Shown: positions 1-7,276, counted from the first letter of the stretch. The stretch: DNA of 34,209 bases from an uncultured Phocaeicola sp. (GCA_948579315.1 CAPAOL010000038.1:1-34209); one strand, 5' to 3'. Notes: a model not told the origin generated them from the letters alone. Translations and numbers: made by a program.

Positions 1-724
1 CTCTTGCCAAGTCCTTCAGAGAATTATTAAATCGACGGAGAGCGGACTGATATTCACGATACGCCCTTTCGTCTCGCCGCTGTTTATCCCCACGCAGAAT
101 ATCAAATAGATAATCCGGACAATCCGGATAAGATTTCTCCTTACTACGAAGCCGATTAATCATACTTTGGGCAGTGTCCAACACCTCCACACTCATGGGA
201 GTATGAGTCTTGACACGAGTATACCGCAACATATTCTGCTCCAAAGCAGATTTTTCCAGATGCGCCAAATCCGCAAACGACATCCCGCAAAACTGAAACA
301 TTAAGGCGGCAATGGCCTGCGTACGACGTAAACGTTCCGATTGGGGATCTTCATACAGAAGTTTATACAACTCTGAAACGGACAACGCTTTCTTCTGACA
401 GACATCGACTCCCGTATACACATCATGAAACAATCGGGGAACATAAGGAGCACTGCCCGCTTCCACACCCTGATTGTAAATGCTGCGAAGCATACGCATA
501 TACGTAGAAATCGTATTAGGCTTCAAACCACAACCGTAAAGATACTGACTATAGCATCGCAAACGCTCGCGGGTAACTTGTTTGAAAGACATATTCGACG
601 TTCCACAAAACTTACCGAAAGAACGAAGCGCATTCTTATAAACATGCGCCGTAGAATAACGACCCTCCTTACGTAAACGATTGATGTAGTTCTCGCCACA
701 TCGGCTAAATCCATTTTTATTCAT
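1..724 (-). CDS. Tyrosine recombinase (integrase family), N-terminal part, cut by window edge
   Basis: The frame is open from an ATG at 722-724 to the left edge, giving 241 codons without a stop. Residues 1-100 look like the SAM-like, DNA-binding N-terminal domain of Bacteroidales tyrosine recombinases, and the catalytic domain begins near residue 110. The segment FCGMSFADLAHL (residues 145-156) matches the RGMSFVDLAYL-type motif of these enzymes, which cut and rejoin DNA at inverted or attachment sites. In the family the residue before GMSF is normally Arg; here it is Cys146, and Ser149 sits where classical integrases have catalytic Arg I. The C-terminal half with the His-x-x-Arg and Tyr motifs lies outside the window, so activity cannot be judged. 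It reads away from the small genes on the plus strand. The family call is firm; the target site is unknown. Confidence 0.85.
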   Translation of the reverse strand, partial: MNKNGFSRCGENYINRLRKEGRYSTAHVYKNALRSFGKFCGTSNMSFKQVTRERLRCYSQYLYGCGLKPNTISTYMRMLRSIYNQGVEAGSAPYVPRLFHDVYTGVDVCQKKALSVSELYKLLYEDPQSERLRRTQAIAALMFQFCGMSFADLAHLEKSALEQNMLRYTRVKTHTPMSVEVLDTAQSMINRLRSKEKSYPDCPDYLFDILRGDKQRRDERAYREYQSALRRFNNSLKDLAR

Positions 725-761
725 TATTTGCATCACTGGTTATTTTATATATATACTATTT

Positions 762-811
762 GGCAAGCGGCAAAAAAAACAAATCTTTTTGCACCTTTAA
801 TGCCACTTGCC
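762..811. repeat. Nested inverted repeat upstream of the recombinase
   Basis: Left arm GGCAAGCGGCA (762-772) and right arm TGCCACTTGCC (801-811) pair at 10 of 11 positions across a 28-bp spacer. Inside it, GCAAAAA (770-776) and TTTTTGC (786-792) form a second pair. It lies in the gap between the recombinase (start 724, minus) and the next plus-strand ORF (start 865). It could be a binding or crossover site for the recombinase or an operator. The function is inferred from position only. Confidence 0.5.
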
Positions 812-864
812 GAACACGTATCTTTCAATTAACAATTTTTAATAACAGCTAAAATTAATTAATC

Positions 865-1275
865 ATGAAAAGAAAAAAAGCTGAAAAAGAGAGTAAAAAC
901 AACAAAGTAAAAAGAAACACTCAAACAAGAAAAAGAGGCTCCAGAATACAGCACAAGGAGGAAATCATCAGCGAAGAAGAAATGGAAAGAAGAAATGGAA
1001 TCAGCGGAGACACGATACTTTATCTCACGATGTTTCTGAAGCTCTTTTTTTATGGTTTTTTCTTTTGTCAAAAGCCCAGAAAATTGATCTCTTTAGCTCT
1101 ATTCATCCACCAGCAAGAAATATTGTACATCCGTAAGCGTGGAGGATATAAACTAATGGAATTCAGTAGTATACACACAGAACTGGCAGCCTTGAAAAAA
1201 ACTGTAGAAAAACAGTGTGAAGAAGAAATAATGGAGAAAAGAAAAAAGGCTGAAAAATTCAAAAGCAGGTACTGA
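865..1275 (+). CDS. Lysine-rich hypothetical protein with a possible membrane segment
   Basis: This is an open frame of 136 codons from ATG 865 that I do not recognise. Residues 1-45 are very basic and low in complexity, residues about 52-68 are hydrophobic (rich in Phe, Leu and Tyr) and could be one membrane segment, and the end is a charged helix rich in Glu and Lys. The beginning and the end share the motif KRKKAEK, encoded by a near-identical 22-bp direct repeat (867-888 and 1236-1257, one difference) that is 369 bp apart and in frame. The DNA is AT-rich and no strong ribosome binding site is visible. It may be a real small accessory protein or a chance or decayed frame in A-rich DNA. Confidence 0.35.
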   Translation: MKRKKAEKESKNNKVKRNTQTRKRGSRIQHKEEIISEEEMERRNGISGDTILYLTMFLKLFFYGFFFCQKPRKLISLALFIHQQEILYIRKRGGYKLMEFSSIHTELAALKKTVEKQCEEEIMEKRKKAEKFKSRY

Positions 1276-1364
1276 TAAAACATTAATTGCATAGGTGAAA
1301 TGTAAGACCTATTTTTGACACCGTTTTCAGTCGACTAGAAACAGGATGATTTTCTCGGAAAAAG

Positions 1365-1439
1365 AGTGACGGCATTATAATGAAATAGCGTCACTATAAT
1401 AGAAAAAGAGTGACGCTATTTCATTATAATGCCGTCACT
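1365..1439. repeat. Perfect 31-bp inverted repeat with nested AGTGACG ends
   Basis: Arms 1365-1395 and 1409-1439 are exact reverse complements over 31 bp, separated by 13 bp. Each arm itself begins with AGTGACG and ends with CGTCACT, so AGTGACG occurs four times in alternating orientation. The box GAAAAAGAGTGACG is also directly repeated (1358-1371 and 1402-1415). There is no T-run after it, so it does not look like a standard terminator. It lies 67 bp before the DUF2693-like gene. Possible roles are an operator, a replication or transfer site of a mobile element, or a small non-autonomous element. Confidence 0.85.
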
Positions 1440-1506
1440 ATCTTCAACGAGAATTTTATGACTTATAATTATCCAAATCATTTAAAATTTAAACAAAAAA
1501 AAGAAC

Positions 1507-1851
1507 ATGAGAAAAAAAATGGAGAAAAGCAAGTTGGCAATTTGCAAATTAGTGTGGAAAAAACGTATTGCCGCTGAAAAAAGCATTTCAGAAAAATGCG
1601 CAGATAGAATCGTACAGGAATGCATCGAGCTAATAGAGCACATGCTGTACGGAAATGTTATTATCGCTTTCTACAAGCAAGATGGAACATTCTGCTTAGA
1701 GAAAGGGACACTGGTAGGATACGAAAAATTCTTTCATAAAGAATTCAAAATTACAGTAAAGCAAGAGTCTGTCATCTATTGGAGTGAGGAACATAAAGGA
1801 TGGAGAAGATTCATGATCGGAAACCTGATGGAATGGAAAGCTATCGTATAA
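1507..1851 (+). CDS. DUF2693-like small protein (SH3-like beta-barrel type)
   Basis: This 114-codon frame starts at ATG 1507, downstream of an A-rich leader. The C-terminal part contains a tryptophan-rich stretch, IYWSEEHKGWRRFMIGNLMEW (residues about 90-110), that resembles the end of DUF2693 proteins. These are small predicted SH3-like beta-barrel proteins common in Bacteroides accessory DNA. No enzymatic residues are evident, and the role of the family is not known to me. The N-terminus is basic and helical (KSKLAICKLVWKKRIAAEKS). It is followed after 30 bp by a DUF4373-type gene on the same strand, so the two are probably co-transcribed. The family assignment rests on recalled motif similarity and is moderate. 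Confidence 0.6.
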   Translation: MRKKMEKSKLAICKLVWKKRIAAEKSISEKCADRIVQECIELIEHMLYGNVIIAFYKQDGTFCLEKGTLVGYEKFFHKEFKITVKQESVIYWSEEHKGWRRFMIGNLMEWKAIV

Positions 1852-1881
1852 TTGAAAATAAAAAAATACTGAAAAATAAAT

Positions 1882-2655
1882 ATGATTAATAAAGGAATAC
1901 CCTACTTCCCGACACCGGCAAACTTTTTTGACGAAGAAGTTATGGAATTATTAGAGGCCAAATATGGAGTGATAGCCTCGTATATCGTCATGCGATTACT
2001 GTGCAAAATCTATAAAGAAGGATATTACATCTCATGGGGAAAAGAACAATGTCTGATTTTTATCCGTAAAGTGGACACCGAAATCAAAGAGGGCATGATG
2101 GAAAAGATTATTGACCTGCTATTGGAAAAAGGATTTTTCCATAAGGAATTTTATGAGAAATACGGCATACTCACTTCGCAACAAATCCAAAAGGTGTGGT
2201 TCGAAGCTACGATACGAAGAAAAATAGATTTCTCTCAATTACCTTATTTATTAGAGACCAAACAGAAAAAAGGAACGCAAAAAGGAGAATCAAACAAAGA
2301 AAACGCCAACATTTTTCCCACTCAAGAGGATGTGAGTTCAGAAAATGCAGACATTTCCCGACAAACTAAACTAAAGGAAACCAAACTAAATTCTGAAGAG
2401 GAAGAAATAAGCGATGCTTTGTTTGAAATTCCGCAGTATGCCTACAATCAGGCCACTCACAACATGGACGGACTGATAGAAAGTCTGGAACGCCATAAAG
2501 TGACTGACTCGAAAGAGAAACAGGCGATTCTCCGGCTGTCGGACTATGGCAGAAAAGGTACCTTGGTGTGGAAACTGCTCTCCAACACGACGTGGAGCAA
2601 AATCGGAGCACCGGGAAAATATCTCATTGCAGCGTTGACCGGCAAACAGAAATAA
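1882..2655 (+). CDS. DUF4373 (Lin1244/Lin1753-like) domain protein
   Basis: The protein has 257 residues. Residues 1-95 carry the DUF4373 pattern: an opening GIPYFPTPANFFDEEVMELL, then a helical winged-helix-like stretch with ASYIVMRLLCKIYKEGYYI and a lysine-rich LLEKGFFHKE. Such proteins occur in many copies in Bacteroides genomes and resemble phage or plasmid replication-initiation or primosomal DNA-binding proteins. The middle (about 125-175) is polar and low in complexity and looks like a linker. The C-terminal 70 residues form a compact charged helical part ending YLIAALTGKQ. It sits between the DUF2693-like gene and pyrB, and the inverted repeat at 1365-1439 lies upstream. DNA binding is inferred from the family. 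The domain call is fairly sure; the biological role is not known. Confidence 0.75.
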   Translation: MINKGIPYFPTPANFFDEEVMELLEAKYGVIASYIVMRLLCKIYKEGYYISWGKEQCLIFIRKVDTEIKEGMMEKIIDLLLEKGFFHKEFYEKYGILTSQQIQKVWFEATIRRKIDFSQLPYLLETKQKKGTQKGESNKENANIFPTQEDVSSENADISRQTKLKETKLNSEEEEISDALFEIPQYAYNQATHNMDGLIESLERHKVTDSKEKQAILRLSDYGRKGTLVWKLLSNTTWSKIGAPGKYLIAALTGKQK

Positions 2656-2692
2656 ACCGGCGTAAATAAAAGCCTATTCAAATTTTGCTTAA

Positions 2693-2737
2693 AAAGGTAC
2701 GAAAAATCTGTGCTTTTCACAAATTCTTCGTACCTTT
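2693..2737. promoter_or_regulatory. Inverted repeat overlapping the likely pyrB promoter
   Basis: AAAGGTACGAA (2693-2703) and TTCGTACCTTT (2727-2737) are exact reverse complements, 23 bp apart. The right arm contains TACCTTTA (2731-2738), one base from the Bacteroides -7 consensus TAnnTTTG, and lies 43 bp before the pyrB ATG. An operator or a leader hairpin controlling pyrBI is plausible. It could also be a terminator for the upstream gene, but no T-run follows it. Confidence 0.5.
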
Positions 2738-2780
2738 ACGCTCCGGTAAAACAAGTTCTATCCACATAAAAGATAACAAA

Positions 2781-3722
2781 ATGGAAAACAGAAGTTTAGT
2801 AACCATTGCCGAACATTCTAAAGAAAAAATCCTCTACATGCTCGAAATGGCGAAGCAGTTTGAAATGAACCCCAATCGCCGGTTATTACAAGGAAAGGTA
2901 GTAGCAACCCTGTTCTTCGAACCTTCCACCCGTACCCGCTTGAGTTTTGAAACAGCTGCCAACCGTCTCGGTGCACGAGTAATCGGATTCTCTGACCCCA
3001 AGGCCACCAGCTCTTCCAAAGGGGAAACACTTAAAGACACGATCATGATGGTGAGTAACTACGCAGATATTATCGTCATGCGACACTATCTCGAAGGAGC
3101 TGCACGATATGCCAGCGAAGTAGCCCCGGTGCCCATTGTCAATGCTGGTGACGGAGCTAACCAGCACCCGTCGCAGACGATGCTCGATCTTTACTCTATC
3201 TACAAGACGCAAGGAACGTTGGAAAATCTGAATATTTTCCTGGTGGGTGACTTGAAATACGGCCGCACCGTACATTCTTTGCTGATGGCGATGCGACACT
3301 TTAATCCGACTTTCCATTTTATCGCTCCCGAAGAGTTGAAAATGCCGGAAGAATACAAACTTTACTGCAAAACGCACCAAATAAAATACGTTGAACATAC
3401 AGACTTTTCCGAAGAGATTATCGCCGACGCCGATATTCTGTATATGACCCGTGTACAACGCGAACGTTTCACCGACCTGATGGAATATGAACGGGTGAAG
3501 AATGTATATATTCTCCGTAACAAAATGTTGGAACACACACGTCCGAACCTGCGTATCCTGCACCCGCTCCCCCGTGTCAACGAAATTGCTTACGATGTGG
3601 ATGACAACCCGAAAGCATATTATTTCCAACAGGCACAAAACGGTCTGTATGCCCGCGAAGCAATCCTTTGCGATGTATTAGGTATCACATTAGAGGACGT
3701 TAAAAACGATATTTTATTATGA
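2781..3722 (+). CDS. pyrB: Aspartate carbamoyltransferase catalytic subunit
   Basis: The enzyme condenses carbamoyl phosphate and aspartate to N-carbamoylaspartate, the committed step of pyrimidine synthesis, in the cytoplasm. The 313-residue protein has the carbamoyl-phosphate motif STRTRLSFE (residues 49-57), the active-site lysine region SSSKGETLK (77-85) and HPLPRVNEI (261-269), all intact. The frame is open further upstream, to 2685, but that extension crosses the promoter-like box and inverted repeat and matches nothing in the family, so ATG 2781 is chosen. The stop overlaps the pyrI start (ATGA at 3719-3722), which implies translational coupling. The length fits the class that assembles with regulatory subunits into the E. 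coli-type holoenzyme. Confidence 0.97.
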   Translation: MENRSLVTIAEHSKEKILYMLEMAKQFEMNPNRRLLQGKVVATLFFEPSTRTRLSFETAANRLGARVIGFSDPKATSSSKGETLKDTIMMVSNYADIIVMRHYLEGAARYASEVAPVPIVNAGDGANQHPSQTMLDLYSIYKTQGTLENLNIFLVGDLKYGRTVHSLLMAMRHFNPTFHFIAPEELKMPEEYKLYCKTHQIKYVEHTDFSEEIIADADILYMTRVQRERFTDLMEYERVKNVYILRNKMLEHTRPNLRILHPLPRVNEIAYDVDDNPKAYYFQQAQNGLYAREAILCDVLGITLEDVKNDILL

Positions 3723-4180
3723 GCGAAAATAAACAAGCATTGCAAGTAGCTGCCCTGAAAAACGGAACAGTGATTGACCATATCCCATCTGAAAAGCTCT
3801 TCACCGTGGTGCAACTGCTCGGTGTGGAACAAATGACAAGCAATATCACGATCGGATTCAACCTCGACAGCAAGAAGCTGGGTAAAAAAGGAATCATCAA
3901 AATTGCAGATAAATTTTTCTGCGACGAAGAGATTAATCGCATTTCAGTAGTGGCACCGCACGTCAAACTGAATATTATCCGCGATTACGAGGTAGTGGAA
4001 AAGAAAGAGGTAAAAATGCCGGATGAACTTCGTGGCATCGTGAAATGTGCCAATCCGAAATGTATTACCAATAATGAACCGATGAGCACCATCTTTCATG
4101 TGATAGATAAGGATAATTGCATCGTGAAATGCCATTATTGCGAAAAAGAACAGAGACGTGAAGAGATAACAATCCTCTAA
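3719..4180 (+). CDS. pyrI: Aspartate carbamoyltransferase regulatory subunit
   Basis: This is the regulatory chain that binds nucleotide effectors (CTP/ATP in the studied enzymes) and links catalytic trimers through a zinc domain. It has 153 residues, the standard size. The N-terminal nucleotide-binding domain carries LQVAALKNGTVIDHI near its start. The C-terminal zinc domain has four cysteines in the expected spacing: Cys110, Cys115, Cys138 and Cys141 (C-x4-C, then C-x2-C). It overlaps pyrB by four bases. The presence of pyrI means that ATCase here is probably allosterically regulated. A CACAGA-type hairpin (4195-4276) follows the stop. Confidence 0.97.
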   Translation: MSENKQALQVAALKNGTVIDHIPSEKLFTVVQLLGVEQMTSNITIGFNLDSKKLGKKGIIKIADKFFCDEEINRISVVAPHVKLNIIRDYEVVEKKEVKMPDELRGIVKCANPKCITNNEPMSTIFHVIDKDNCIVKCHYCEKEQRREEITIL

Positions 4181-4194
4181 CTAACTACAGCTCA

Positions 4195-4276
4195 CCACAG
4201 ATTACACGGATTCACACAGATTTTTATTTTATGAGATAATAACATCTATATCTGTGTTAATCTGTGTAATCTGTGG
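4195..4276. repeat. CACAGATTA-type intergenic hairpin repeat
   Basis: The left arm (4195-4221) and right arm (4250-4276) pair at 25 of 27 positions. Each arm contains about three tandem copies of an 8-9 bp unit related to CACAGATTA. The right arm ends seven bases before the ATG of the flavin reductase gene. A related element with CACAGAGGA units lies at 32481-32611. Such elements are dispersed between genes in Bacteroides. The RNA would form a long hairpin that could end or stabilise the pyrBI message or mask the next start. Confidence 0.8.
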
Positions 4277-4282
4277 TAAAAA

Positions 4283-4861
4283 ATGACAACTATGAAACAA
4301 GACTGGAAACCAGGAACGATGATTTATCCGCTGCCGGCTGTACTAGTCAGTTGCGGAAAAGAGGAAAGCGAATATAATATGTTCACAGTAGCATGGACGG
4401 GTACGATTTGCACGAACCCGCCCATGTGTTATATATCCGTACGTCCGGAACGCCATTCATACGATATTATCAAAAAGAACATGGAGTTTGTCATCAACCT
4501 GACAACCAAAGACATGGCTTTTGCCACCGACTGGTGCGGAGTTCGTTCGGGACGTGATTATCATAAATTCGAAGAGATGAAACTGACACCCGGACAGTGT
4601 ACGGTGGTCAGTGCACCGCTGATTGAAGAATCACCCCTTTGCATTGAATGTCGTGTAAAAGAAATCATCTCTCTTGGTTCACACGATATGTTTATTGCTG
4701 ACGTGGTAAATGTGCGTGCCGACGAGCGGAACCTGAACCCTGAAACCGGAAAACTGGAACTGGCGGAAGCTAATCCGCTGGTATATGTGCACGGAGGATA
4801 TTACAATTTGGGAGAGAAAATCGGTAAGTTCGGCTGGAGTGTAGAAAAGAAAAAATCATAA
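4283..4861 (+). CDS. Flavin reductase family protein (FMN-binding split barrel)
   Basis: The 192-residue protein has the layout of the flavin reductase-like family that binds FMN. An N-terminal YPLPAVLVSCG strand is followed by NMFTVAWTGTICTNPPMCYISVRPERHSY (residues about 33-61), where the Thr and Pro pattern of the flavin-binding loop lies, then EFVINLTT and the CGVRSGRDYHKF segment. The end, GGYYNLGEKIGKFGWS, is typical of the Bacteroides and Clostridium branch. These proteins are NAD(P)H:flavin oxidoreductases or simple flavoproteins, and the substrate cannot be read here. A second ATG nine bases downstream (4292) is an alternative start. The gene follows pyrI behind a hairpin repeat and is probably not tightly co-expressed with it. 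Confidence 0.85.
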   Translation: MTTMKQDWKPGTMIYPLPAVLVSCGKEESEYNMFTVAWTGTICTNPPMCYISVRPERHSYDIIKKNMEFVINLTTKDMAFATDWCGVRSGRDYHKFEEMKLTPGQCTVVSAPLIEESPLCIECRVKEIISLGSHDMFIADVVNVRADERNLNPETGKLELAEANPLVYVHGGYYNLGEKIGKFGWSVEKKKS

Positions 4862-4877
4862 AAAGAACGATGCCACC

Positions 4878-5618
4878 ATGGATATGCTGCGTAAATTCAT
4901 TTTTTTAGGTTTATTAGTTGCAGCCGGTAGTCCGGTTGTCGGCCAGAATTATAATGCAGAAAAAGTAGACCGTCCCAATACAAAAAAAATAAATATCGGT
5001 ATTAAGGCTGGATTCAACTCTTCCATGTTCATGGTGTCTGAACTGAAAATTAAGGATGTGACTATCAATGAGGTGCAGAATAACTATAAGATAGGTTATT
5101 TCGGCGCTCTCTTCATGCGCATCAATATGAAAAAACATTTCATCCAACCTGAAGTGTCGTACAATGTAAGCAAAGGTGAGATTACGTTCGACAAACTCGG
5201 TTCCCAGCATCCTGCCATCGAGCCTGATTACGCATCGGTACAATCGGTGTTGCACAGTGTAGATTTTCCCGTTCTATACGGCTATAATGTGGTAAAAAAA
5301 GGGCCTTACGGAATGTCTATCTTCGCAGGTCCCAAGCTTCGCTACCTATGGGGAAAGTACAATGAAATCACTTTTAAGAATTTCGACCAAAAGGGTATTC
5401 ACGAGAAGTTGTATCCATTCAATGTCAGCGCAGTGATTGGCGTAGGTGTCAACATTTCACGTATCTTCTTCGATTTCCGCTACGAACAAAGTATAGGAAA
5501 TATCTCCAAGTCTATCATTTATGATAATATCAACTCCGACGGCAGTACGAGTGTGAGCAACATTATTTTCCGTCGCCGTGACAGCGCGTTAAGTTTTTCA
5601 TTGGGATTCATTCTTTAA
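4878..5618 (+). CDS. PorT-like outer membrane beta-barrel protein
   Basis: The protein has 246 residues with an N-terminal signal peptide (hydrophobic LRKFIFLGLLVAAGSPVVG, likely cleaved near residue 23). The mature part has alternating beta strands typical of PorT/OmpW-like eight-stranded barrels: GIKAGFNSSMF, YKIGYFGALFMRI, HFIQPEVSYNVSKG, VDFPVLYGYNV, GMSIFAGPKLRYLWG, and a closing strand ending in SFSLGFIL. In Porphyromonas PorT belongs to the type IX secretion apparatus, but many Bacteroides relatives lie outside that system. No T9SS genes are present in this window, so the role is open. Starts at 4878 and 4884 are both possible. It begins 16 bp after the flavin reductase gene on the same strand, so the two may be co-transcribed. 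Confidence 0.8.
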   Translation: MDMLRKFIFLGLLVAAGSPVVGQNYNAEKVDRPNTKKINIGIKAGFNSSMFMVSELKIKDVTINEVQNNYKIGYFGALFMRINMKKHFIQPEVSYNVSKGEITFDKLGSQHPAIEPDYASVQSVLHSVDFPVLYGYNVVKKGPYGMSIFAGPKLRYLWGKYNEITFKNFDQKGIHEKLYPFNVSAVIGVGVNISRIFFDFRYEQSIGNISKSIIYDNINSDGSTSVSNIIFRRRDSALSFSLGFIL

Positions 5619-5692
5619 GAATAAAATATCATTAAATCCCGCTTTTTACTAACATTTTTCACACTGTTCCTTCATTCTTTATTTATTTTCAT

Positions 5693-5700
5693 TAACTTTG
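5693..5700 (+). promoter_or_regulatory. Promoter -7 box for glyA
   Basis: TAACTTTG fits the Bacteroides -7 consensus TAnnTTTG exactly, 52 bp before the glyA ATG. No clear TTTG -33 box is seen at the usual 19-21 bp spacing. No THF riboswitch-like structure is evident in the leader. Confidence 0.65.
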
Positions 5701-5752
5701 TGCGCTTAAAATAGGTATCTCGAATTAGAAATTTAATCTTACTTATAAAAGA

Positions 5753-7033
5753 ATGAAAAGAGACGACATCATTTTCGACATCATCGAAAAAGAGCATCAA
5801 CGTCAGTTGAAAGGAATCGAGCTGATTGCATCAGAAAACTTTGTGAGTGACCAGGTAATGCAAGCAATGGGGTCTTGCCTGACAAACAAGTACGCAGAAG
5901 GTTATCCTGGCAAACGATACTACGGAGGTTGCGAAGTAGTAGACCAAAGCGAACAAATCGCTATCGAACGCCTGAAAGAAATTTTCGGCGCTGAATGGGC
6001 AAACGTACAGCCACACTCGGGAGCACAAGCTAATGCTGCTGTTTTCCTTGCTGTTCTGAATCCGGGTGACAAATTTATGGGATTAAATCTGGCACACGGC
6101 GGACACCTGTCTCACGGTTCATTAGTAAACACTTCCGGTATCATCTATACTCCTTGCGAATATAATCTGAATCAGGAAACAGGACGCGTTGATTACGACC
6201 AGATGGAAGAAGTCGCTCTTCGTGAGAAACCAAAATTGATTATCGGTGGCGGTTCTGCATACTCTCGTGAATGGGATTACAAACGTATGCGTGAAATCGC
6301 TGACAAAGTAGGCGCTATCCTGATGATCGACATGGCTCATCCTGCTGGTCTGATTGCTGCCGGAGTACTCGAAAATCCGGTTAAATATGCACATATCGTC
6401 ACTTCTACTACACATAAAACACTTCGCGGACCTCGGGGTGGTGTCATCATGATGGGCAAGGATTTCCCCAATCCATGGGGTAAGAAAACTCCGAAAGGTG
6501 AGATCAAGATGATGTCTCAATTACTGGATTCTGCCGTTTTCCCGGGTATCCAAGGCGGACCGTTGGAACATGTAATTGCTGCTAAAGCAGTTGCTTTCGG
6601 TGAAATCCTGCAACCTGAATTTAAGGAATATGCTAAACAAGTACAGAAAAATGCTGCCGTACTTGCACAGGCTTTGATCGACCGTGGATTTACCATCGTT
6701 TCCGGTGGTACAGACAACCACTCTATGTTGGTCGACCTGCGTAGCAAATATCCTGATCTGACAGGTAAAGTGGCAGAAAAAGCATTGGTTTCTGCTGATA
6801 TTACCGTTAACAAGAACATGGTTCCGTTCGACAGCCGTTCGGCTTTCCAAACTTCTGGTATCCGTTTGGGTACTCCTGCTATCACAACTCGTGGTGCAAA
6901 AGAAGACTTGATGCTCGAAATTGCAGAAATGATCGAGACTGTATTATCTAACGTAGAAAATGAGGAAGTTATTGCACAAGTACGTGCACGTGTCAATGAG
7001 ACAATGAAAAAATATCCTCTTTTCGCTTACTAA
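5753..7033 (+). CDS. glyA: Serine hydroxymethyltransferase
   Basis: This PLP enzyme converts serine and tetrahydrofolate to glycine and 5,10-methylene-THF, the main one-carbon source. The 426-residue protein is full length. It contains GIELIASENFVS near residue 20, the tetrahydrofolate and PLP region GYPGKRYYGG (50-59), a DMAHPAGL segment (about 193-200) and the PLP lysine Lys222 in STTHKTLRGPRGG. It is preceded by a consensus-type -7 box and followed by a strong hairpin with a T-run, so it is probably a single-gene unit. Together with fhs and purT in this window it marks active folate and formate one-carbon chemistry. Confidence 0.98.
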   Translation: MKRDDIIFDIIEKEHQRQLKGIELIASENFVSDQVMQAMGSCLTNKYAEGYPGKRYYGGCEVVDQSEQIAIERLKEIFGAEWANVQPHSGAQANAAVFLAVLNPGDKFMGLNLAHGGHLSHGSLVNTSGIIYTPCEYNLNQETGRVDYDQMEEVALREKPKLIIGGGSAYSREWDYKRMREIADKVGAILMIDMAHPAGLIAAGVLENPVKYAHIVTSTTHKTLRGPRGGVIMMGKDFPNPWGKKTPKGEIKMMSQLLDSAVFPGIQGGPLEHVIAAKAVAFGEILQPEFKEYAKQVQKNAAVLAQALIDRGFTIVSGGTDNHSMLVDLRSKYPDLTGKVAEKALVSADITVNKNMVPFDSRSAFQTSGIRLGTPAITTRGAKEDLMLEIAEMIETVLSNVENEEVIAQVRARVNETMKKYPLFAY

Positions 7034-7089
7034 AACACAATTTTAAAGCTAGTAATTGTAAACTGTTATTAGCTTAATTCCCATTTAAG

Positions 7090-7122
7090 GTCTGTTCTTT
7101 ACAAAAGGAGCAGACTTTTTTT
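7090..7122 (+). terminator. Rho-independent terminator after glyA
   Basis: The stem GTCTGTTCTTT (7090-7100) pairs with AAGGAGCAGAC (7105-7115) with two imperfect positions, and a run of T follows (7116-7122). It lies 57 bp after the glyA stop. Confidence 0.85.
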
Positions 7123-7127
7123 ATTTA

Positions 7128-7274
7128 TTAACGATCCCGTTCGAACCATCTGTCCGGTATTTCGTTTTTCTTATAAAAGAAATATATGATGCCATATATC
7201 ACCCACACAAGTACGAATTCAACCGTACAGTGTGCAAGAAGAGAAAACAGAAGCGCACTGGACTCTATATACAG
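7128..7274 (-). pseudogene. Possible remnant or very short frame encoding a membrane-protein tail
   Basis: On the minus strand a stop-to-stop frame of 48 codons ends at 7128 and has no ATG. It encodes a hydrophobic run (about EFVLVWVIYGIIYFFYKKN) followed by a charged end, IPDRWFERDR. The composition resembles the C-terminus of a small membrane protein. Upstream the frame is closed by TGA at 7275-7277. It lies downstream of fhs on the same strand. It may be a decayed gene, a gene using a non-ATG start, or chance; I do not recognise it. Confidence 0.25.
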
Positions 7275-7276
7275 TC

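Noticed and set aside
762..811. Invertible promoter controlled by the neighbouring recombinase
   Set aside because: The 28-bp spacer is too short to carry a full promoter and the arms are imperfect; kept only as a repeat with unknown role.
2886..3638. 250-codon frame antisense to pyrB
   Set aside because: It mirrors the pyrB reading frame, has no recognisable domain, and pyrB is certain.
5700..5752. THF or glycine riboswitch before glyA
   Set aside because: The leader of about 45 nt is too short and shows no such fold.
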